A stretch of 51,125 bases of DNA from Polyangiaceae bacterium (GTDB lineage Bacteria; Myxococcota_A; Polyangia; Polyangiales; Polyangiaceae). Every line of letters starts with the position of its first letter. Within the stretch, counting starts at the first letter, position 1. The stretch lies in the NCBI GenBank assembly GCA_009780955.1, contig WQZB01000032.1, forward strand, positions 1 through 51,125. The letters are read 5' to 3'. Made by a program: the position numbers and the translations under genes. The notes under the pieces were generated by a model. The model searched no databases, was not told the DNA's origin, and saw nothing but the letters and a program-made list of their open reading frames with translations. Of this stretch, positions 50,883-51,125 are shown piece after piece.

Positions 50883-51125
50883 ATGAGCAATTGGTACGAT
50901 GCTGTTTCATCACGTGCTCGCGAGACCTTTAACCAAGCTGAAGAAGGAGCCCACAACGCCATTTCAAAAGCAAAAGAAGCCGTCACCTCGGTCACTCGCC
51001 GAGCCGAGCCGCCCCCGCTGCCCGAGCCATCGAAGGCGATGGACGAGCAGTTCGGTGCCGACGTCACCGCCATGGCCAACGCGCAGCTGTCAACCATTCC
51101 ACCCAACTCGCCTGCCACGCCCCCC
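50883..51125 (+). CDS. N-terminus of a protein leaving the window
   Basis: The frame from ATG 50883 is open for 81 codons to the end of the window. It begins MSNWYDAVSSRARETFNQAE, with an amphipathic helix of about 40 residues, then Pro-rich EPPPLPEPSKAMDEQFGAD. No family is visible in this fragment. A helical N-terminus followed by a Pro-rich stretch is frequent in large secreted or toxin-like proteins of this phylum, but nothing here proves that. Confidence 0.6.
   Translation, partial: MSNWYDAVSSRARETFNQAEEGAHNAISKAKEAVTSVTRRAEPPPLPEPSKAMDEQFGADVTAMANAQLSTIPPNSPATPP

Overview
The window is about 51 kb of GC-rich bacterial DNA, dense in genes on both strands. It looks like Myxococcota, probably a Polyangiales-type lineage. 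The grounds are four membrane-anchored Ser/Thr kinases or kinase-like C-terminal parts with Pro/Ala-rich linkers (one with the HRDVTPHN catalytic-loop variant common in that phylum, one with a C-terminal PEGA domain), many lipobox lipoproteins, a secreted-type serpin, and a FliA-like sigma factor beside an orphan type III secretion rod-like gene. No rRNA, tRNA, CRISPR array, phage or transposase gene was seen. The species cannot be named from the sequence alone.

Layout. 1-1.2 kb: 3' part of a repeat-rich membrane protein. 1.2-8.2 kb: a plus-strand operon of a giant two-domain activase (BadF/HgdC type), a 2-hydroxyacyl-CoA-dehydratase or double-cubane-cluster-like partner, and a CCA tRNA nucleotidyltransferase joined by a 4-base overlap. 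8.3-10.5 kb: gap-pgk (minus). 10.7-11.8 kb: nitronate monooxygenase. 11.8-23.2 kb: a long minus-strand block (sigma factor, YscI-like protein, mnmA, lipoprotein, TPR-like secreted protein, Ser/Thr kinase, second Ser/Thr kinase, tilS, ftsH). 23.4-24.6 kb: Cys-motif protein and a redoxin-like lipoprotein lacking CxxC. 24.7-25.6 kb: monoacylglycerol-lipase-like hydrolase. 25.6-28.7 kb: tpiA, secG, a GT-C membrane protein, a small secreted protein. 28.7-30.4 kb: rpiB and an aminotransferase. 30.5-31.8 kb: serpin lipoprotein. 32-36.3 kb: two-RRM protein, sensor kinase, LolC/E permease. 36.6-38.4 kb: Ser/Thr kinase with PEGA domain. 38.4-40.5 kb: two lipoproteins. 40.6-41.5 kb: small helical protein and HIT protein. 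41.5-46.7 kb: minus-strand translation/replication block (lipoprotein, ssb, rpmE, DUF1385, prfA, hypothetical) with GTGA overlaps. 46.9-50.5 kb: GT2 glycosyltransferase, an AbiEii-like nucleotidyltransferase pair, and a lower-GC delta-60 repeat lipoprotein. 50.9 kb: start of a gene that leaves the window.

The most unusual signal is not a gene. Two families of short, non-coding inverted-repeat elements are scattered through the window. One is MITE-like, with roughly 20-24 bp terminal inverted repeats (full copies at 24601-24727 and 44885-45057, fragments at 25579, 31847 and 41530). The other is a GTAGGGGCG...CGCCCCTAC palindrome family (8198-8303, 31872-31942, 38466-38489, 43163-43249). Together they occupy every convergent gene junction that has more than 5 bases between the genes, their terminal TAG/TGA triplets form the stop codons of several genes, and one arm pair shows a compensatory base change. 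They look like mobile palindromes recruited as two-way terminators and stop-codon donors.

Boundaries were chosen from start-codon context and family alignment from memory. No database search was possible, so family names rest on motifs I can see.
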